Shown here: piece after piece, positions 13,312-15,781 of the stretch
How positions within the stretch are numbered: position 1 is the stretch's first letter
Layout: each line of letters begins with the position of its first letter
Assembly: GCA_019236085.1 (NCBI GenBank)
Contig: JAFAJR010000214.1
Location: 1 to 15,781, forward strand
Reading direction: 5' to 3'
Source of the DNA: Candidatus Dormiibacterota bacterium
Lineage (GTDB): Bacteria; Chloroflexota; Dormibacteria; Aeolococcales; Aeolococcaceae
DNA length: 15,781 nucleotides
The notes under the pieces: generated by a model
What the model was told of the DNA's origin: nothing
The model's input: the letters and a program-made list of their open reading frames with translations, nothing else
Databases searched by the model: none
Translations under genes and position numbers: made by a program

Positions 13312-13833
13312 TCAGCATTCAGACGGCGTCGAGGTGGGCGCGCCTGCGCTTGCTGTCACCTGCACCGAGGACGTCGCAGGCGGTGAGTACGCGTGGTGCT
13401 GCGGCGTGACCAGCTCCACCTTGAGAGTGTGTGCGCCCGGACGCAGCACCTCGGAAAATTGCCAGGCGTCGACTGTCGGCACCTCGGCGCCGTCGACGAA
13501 GACCACTAAATAGTGCTGCGAATCGGTGGCGGGCACCAGGGTCCCGTCACCCAGCACGCCGCACACCGTGAGCGTCACCAGTTGGGAAACCGTCGCGTGG
13601 TTCGACGGGGACTCGATGCGCACCAGATAGGGTGGAGGACCGGGCTGCACCGCAGCGAACACCCAGCTGATGACAGTGCCAACGAACCCCAGCGCAGCCA
13701 CCACCCCGGCAGTGCGCCGCTGCACCGGCGTCTTGAGCGCCAGCGCGCCGACCAGTCCGGCGAACAGCGCGGCGGCGACCAGCCATTGCACCGCGCCGGG
13801 TATGGGACTGCCGGTCAGGACGTGGGCCAGCAC
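13312..13833 (-). CDS. Membrane-anchored Ig-like/beta-sandwich protein of unknown function
   Basis: I do not recognise a named family. The 173 residues start with two hydrophobic helices (about 14-33 and 41-64). An extracytoplasmic domain of about 100 residues follows, with an Ig-like strand pattern: YLVRIESPSNHATVSQLVTLTV, HYLVVFVDGAEV, LRPGAHTLKVELV. A Ser/Thr/Pro tail ends in Cys173. The domain resembles the one in the lipoprotein gene just upstream: both have a P-x-N-x-x-V entry strand, a central short strand, and a PG turn leading to a final strand with His. They are likely divergent paralogues. Start GTG 13833 lies 7 nt after the lipoprotein stop, with GGGG immediately before it. The start is less certain than for other genes. 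Operon position suggests a surface role alongside the CopD protein. Confidence 0.75.
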   Translation of the reverse strand: MLAHVLTGSPIPGAVQWLVAAALFAGLVGALALKTPVQRRTAGVVAALGFVGTVISWVFAAVQPGPPPYLVRIESPSNHATVSQLVTLTVCGVLGDGTLVPATDSQHYLVVFVDGAEVPTVDAWQFSEVLRPGAHTLKVELVTPQHHAYSPPATSSVQVTASAGAPTSTPSEC

Positions 13834-13840
13834 CCCCTGA

Positions 13841-14281
13841 TCATGACGGCGCGACCGTGAAGAAGATGCTCGGGGTCACGTCCCGTGGGTTGAACGGCAG
13901 GTGGTCCTGCGCCACGAACTCCGCGTACATGGTGTACTCGAGCCCGGGCTGCACCGGGATGTCCTCCTGCAGCGTGTAGCTCATGTAGACCAGCTGGTTG
14001 TTGAAGTACAGGTGCACGTGGCCGACGGTGGGTGAGATGTGCGTCGACACCTGCTGGGTGATGACGCCGCCGCTGATGCTCACAACCACGTGCACCTTGT
14101 TCCCGTGCACCACCGAGTTGTTGGTGGGTGACACCAGCGTGATATGCACCGGGCTCGACGGACGGTTGGTCAGTGTGGGCGACGACGTGGACGCCGTGGG
14201 TTGCGGTGTGGAGTCGCATGCGGCGGCTGTGGCCGCGCACAGCACAGCGAGGAGCAGGAGAGTGAAGCGTCGAGCGTTCAT
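13841..14281 (-). CDS. Lipoprotein with histidine-bearing Ig-like domain, possible metal binder
   Basis: The 146-residue product has a signal peptide (MNARRFTLLLLAVLCAATAA) and a lipobox-like AAAC with Cys22, followed by a Ser/Thr/Pro linker to about 43. It is therefore predicted to be lipid-anchored on the outer face of the membrane. The folded part (44-146) has the strands ITLVSPTNNSVVHGNKVHVVV, GHVHLYFNNQLVYMSY, VQPGLEYTMYAEFVAQDHLPF and SIFFTV. The HVH pair, the following Met and the QDH histidine are candidate copper ligands, but this is inference. ATG 14281 overlaps the CopD stop as ATGA, so translation is probably coupled. I recall similar GHxHLYxDG...PGxHTL...DH domains near copper genes, though not a defined function. 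Confidence 0.85.
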   Translation of the reverse strand: MNARRFTLLLLAVLCAATAAACDSTPQPTASTSSPTLTNRPSSPVHITLVSPTNNSVVHGNKVHVVVSISGGVITQQVSTHISPTVGHVHLYFNNQLVYMSYTLQEDIPVQPGLEYTMYAEFVAQDHLPFNPRDVTPSIFFTVAPS

Positions 14282-15781
14282 GTGGCTGCGTCCATGATGA
14301 CGTATGTCGCCAAAACCTCACCCGTCGGCAGGGTGGCGATGATGTCGAAGCGTGTCGCTCCCTTCGGCTTGCTGGCATCAGCGACCCAGTGACCCACGGG
14401 GTCAAGGCGGCGCGACACCAGGATCGTCGGCGCTCCGCCTTGCAGCGTCTCGCCGATGGTCATTGCCGATGTCTGCACCTCGCCGTTGCCGCCTGCTGTG
14501 AACATCGTCACGTGGAACTCGTACAGGGGTCCGCTCTGTTGCAGGTACACCTGCGCCGTGCGGCCTTTGCTGAGCTGGATTGTGTACACGGTCTCCGTCT
14601 GATTGCCGGTGCCGGACGGGATCAAGGTCTGCGTGGTCTGCGGCGGCGGCTCGTCGGTGACCAGCTGCAGCTGCACCTCCGTGGAGGCGAGCCCGTTCTC
14701 GATCACCGCCTGCACCGCCCAAATACCGTCGAGCGAGAGGTTCGCTCCTCGGGCCGAGAACACTCCTGGTGATTGCCGTTGCAGCGACAGGCTCGACGGT
14801 GCGACGTTCGGTCGCAGCGGGTTGGAGAACTGCAGCGTCACCGCGGAAGCGTCAACCGGTGCGCCGGTGTTGTAGTCCGCGATCTTCGCGGTGAACGTGT
14901 TGAAGCCGGCCACTCCGGGCGTGATGGTGAGTGTCATGCGCACCGTGGTTGCGAAGTCGGAGCCGGTGACCACCACCTCTTGCGTCTGCTGCTGCGGCGC
15001 CGAGGCCAGAAGACCACCGGCTATGGGCGGGGCGACGTTGACCAGCGCCGCGGCCACCGCGATCACCGCGACGCCGGTGACGACCTCGGTGCCCACGAAG
15101 CGGCCGAAGCGCCGCATCAGCACGTTTGCGTTGGGTACGTGCATCCAGCGGTTCACAGCTCCCAACGCTGCAAGCACCAGGAACAGCCCTGACTTCACGA
15201 TCACCAACACGCCGAACGCCGAGCTGACGAGCAGAGACCACGAACCGATTTCGATGATCGCGCGAAACGTTCCCGTGACCCCGACGAGCGCGATGCACAC
15301 GCCGAATACCACCGAGAAACGCCGAGCGGTCATCACGCGCTCCCCCGGACCTGCGGCGCGCAGCGCGAAGAGCAGCAGCACGAGGCCGCCCATCCACACG
15401 CCGGCCGCGGCGATGTGCACGATCTGCGCCATGTAGTTGGCCCAGACCGGTGCCTGAGCACCGGCATGGCTGTACTGCACGTCGATCCACATCACGGCAA
15501 CCGAGGCCGCGGCGGCGATACCTGCGAGAAACGTCGCCTGCCGGCCGCGAACCGCGAGCGCTGCGCCGCCGCAGATCAGCAGCACAGCGAGGACCACGAG
15601 GCGGGCGACTGCCTGGCTGCCGAGCGAGGTTGAGAACAGCGTCGCCACGCTGACCCCAGCAGCCTCTCGCTGACCCTCGATCACGCCGAGCGTGCCCAGC
15701 GTGGCGACCGCGAGGGCTGACGCGGCGAGGGCGCGAGCGTAGCGCGGCATCTCGCCCCGCAGCGCCCAGAGCGACGTCGCC
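14278..15781 (-). CDS. CopD-type copper resistance membrane protein with YtkA-like extracellular region, 5'-partial
   Basis: CopD-family proteins are multi-helix membrane proteins linked to copper uptake or resistance. The frame stays open to the window edge beyond the in-window ATG at 15750 (upstream residues read WALRGE), so the true start, and perhaps a CopC domain, lies outside. Numbered from that ATG, about eight hydrophobic segments occupy 8-245. They include the CopD hallmarks QYSHAGA (His95), HIAAAGVWMGGL (His112), RRFSVVFG, GVTGTFRA, VKSGLFLVLAALGAVNR. Residues about 258-365 form a YtkA-like extracellular beta domain (GVAGFNTFTAKIADYNTGAPVD, SLDGIWAVQAVI). A further beta-rich domain at about 385-490 carries VYTIQLSKGRTAQVYLQQSG. 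The stop overlaps the lipoprotein ATG by 4 nt. Copper specificity is from the family only. Confidence 0.9.
   Translation of the reverse strand, partial: ATSLWALRGEMPRYARALAASALAVATLGTLGVIEGQREAAGVSVATLFSTSLGSQAVARLVVLAVLLICGGAALAVRGRQATFLAGIAAAASVAVMWIDVQYSHAGAQAPVWANYMAQIVHIAAAGVWMGGLVLLLFALRAAGPGERVMTARRFSVVFGVCIALVGVTGTFRAIIEIGSWSLLVSSAFGVLVIVKSGLFLVLAALGAVNRWMHVPNANVLMRRFGRFVGTEVVTGVAVIAVAAALVNVAPPIAGGLLASAPQQQTQEVVVTGSDFATTVRMTLTITPGVAGFNTFTAKIADYNTGAPVDASAVTLQFSNPLRPNVAPSSLSLQRQSPGVFSARGANLSLDGIWAVQAVIENGLASTEVQLQLVTDEPPPQTTQTLIPSGTGNQTETVYTIQLSKGRTAQVYLQQSGPLYEFHVTMFTAGGNGEVQTSAMTIGETLQGGAPTILVSRRLDPVGHWVADASKPKGATRFDIIATLPTGEVLATYVIMDAAT

Noticed and set aside
15748..15750. ATG 15750 as the true start of the CopD-type gene
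   Set aside because: The same frame continues without a stop to the window edge, and no Shine-Dalgarno sequence precedes this ATG. CopD proteins normally have more N-terminal sequence.
1..15781. tRNA or rRNA genes, CRISPR arrays, insertion sequences, attachment sites
   Set aside because: I looked for cloverleaf-like GTTCRA arms, regularly spaced direct repeats, transposase motifs and long terminal repeats on both strands and found none I could support. Composition is uniform, with no sign of a recently transferred island.

Overview
The window is a gene-dense stretch of a high-GC bacterial chromosome with fifteen protein-coding genes, two of them running off the ends. I see no tRNA, rRNA, CRISPR array, insertion sequence or phage gene. 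Third-position G/C bias, GTG starts, 4-nt start/stop overlaps, a single-membrane style lipoprotein, and -10-like hexamers sitting just before start codons fit an actinobacterium or a Chloroflexota / Candidatus Dormibacterota-like terrestrial lineage. The sequence alone does not settle the phylum.

Region 1 (1-5294) is housekeeping. A comEC-like DNA-uptake channel gene (5' end outside the window) is followed 17 nt later by holA (DNA polymerase III delta). Tail-to-tail with holA lies a minus-strand pair: rpsT (ribosomal protein S20 with a 69-residue basic tail) and, downstream of it, a TMEM175/DUF1211-type channel gene. ispE (isoprenoid precursor synthesis) diverges from rpsT across a short region with a palindromic -10-like box.

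Region 2 (5345-8613) is a compact plus-strand unit: a membrane protein of unknown function built on an exact 82-residue tandem repeat, then zwf (glucose-6-phosphate dehydrogenase) 6 nt later, then a ROK-family glucokinase overlapping zwf by 4 nt. Together the enzymes phosphorylate glucose and commit it to the oxidative pentose phosphate pathway. A hairpin plus T-run in the following 212-nt gap is a plausible terminator.

Region 3 (8614-12949) is a carbon-scavenging operon: an acetate/succinate transporter (SatP/AceTr), acetyl-CoA synthetase, and a methylmalonate-semialdehyde dehydrogenase overlapping acs by 4 nt. A 20-bp perfect dyad with a CRP-like core, GCCGTGA-N6-TCACGGC, sits just before the transporter's Shine-Dalgarno sequence.

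Region 4 (12960-15781, minus strand) is an envelope cluster. A CopD-type membrane protein with YtkA-like extracellular region (start outside the window) overlaps a His-bearing lipoprotein gene, followed by a membrane-anchored Ig-like protein and a small SHOCT-domain membrane protein. Copper or redox-metal handling at the cell surface is the best guess. The three small partners are not a set I recognise from characterised systems.

The main observations worth a second look are: the ComEC nuclease-like domain that has lost its metal-ligand motifs; the S20 tail; the exact 82-residue duplication; the CRP-like dyad; and the four-gene CopD cluster.
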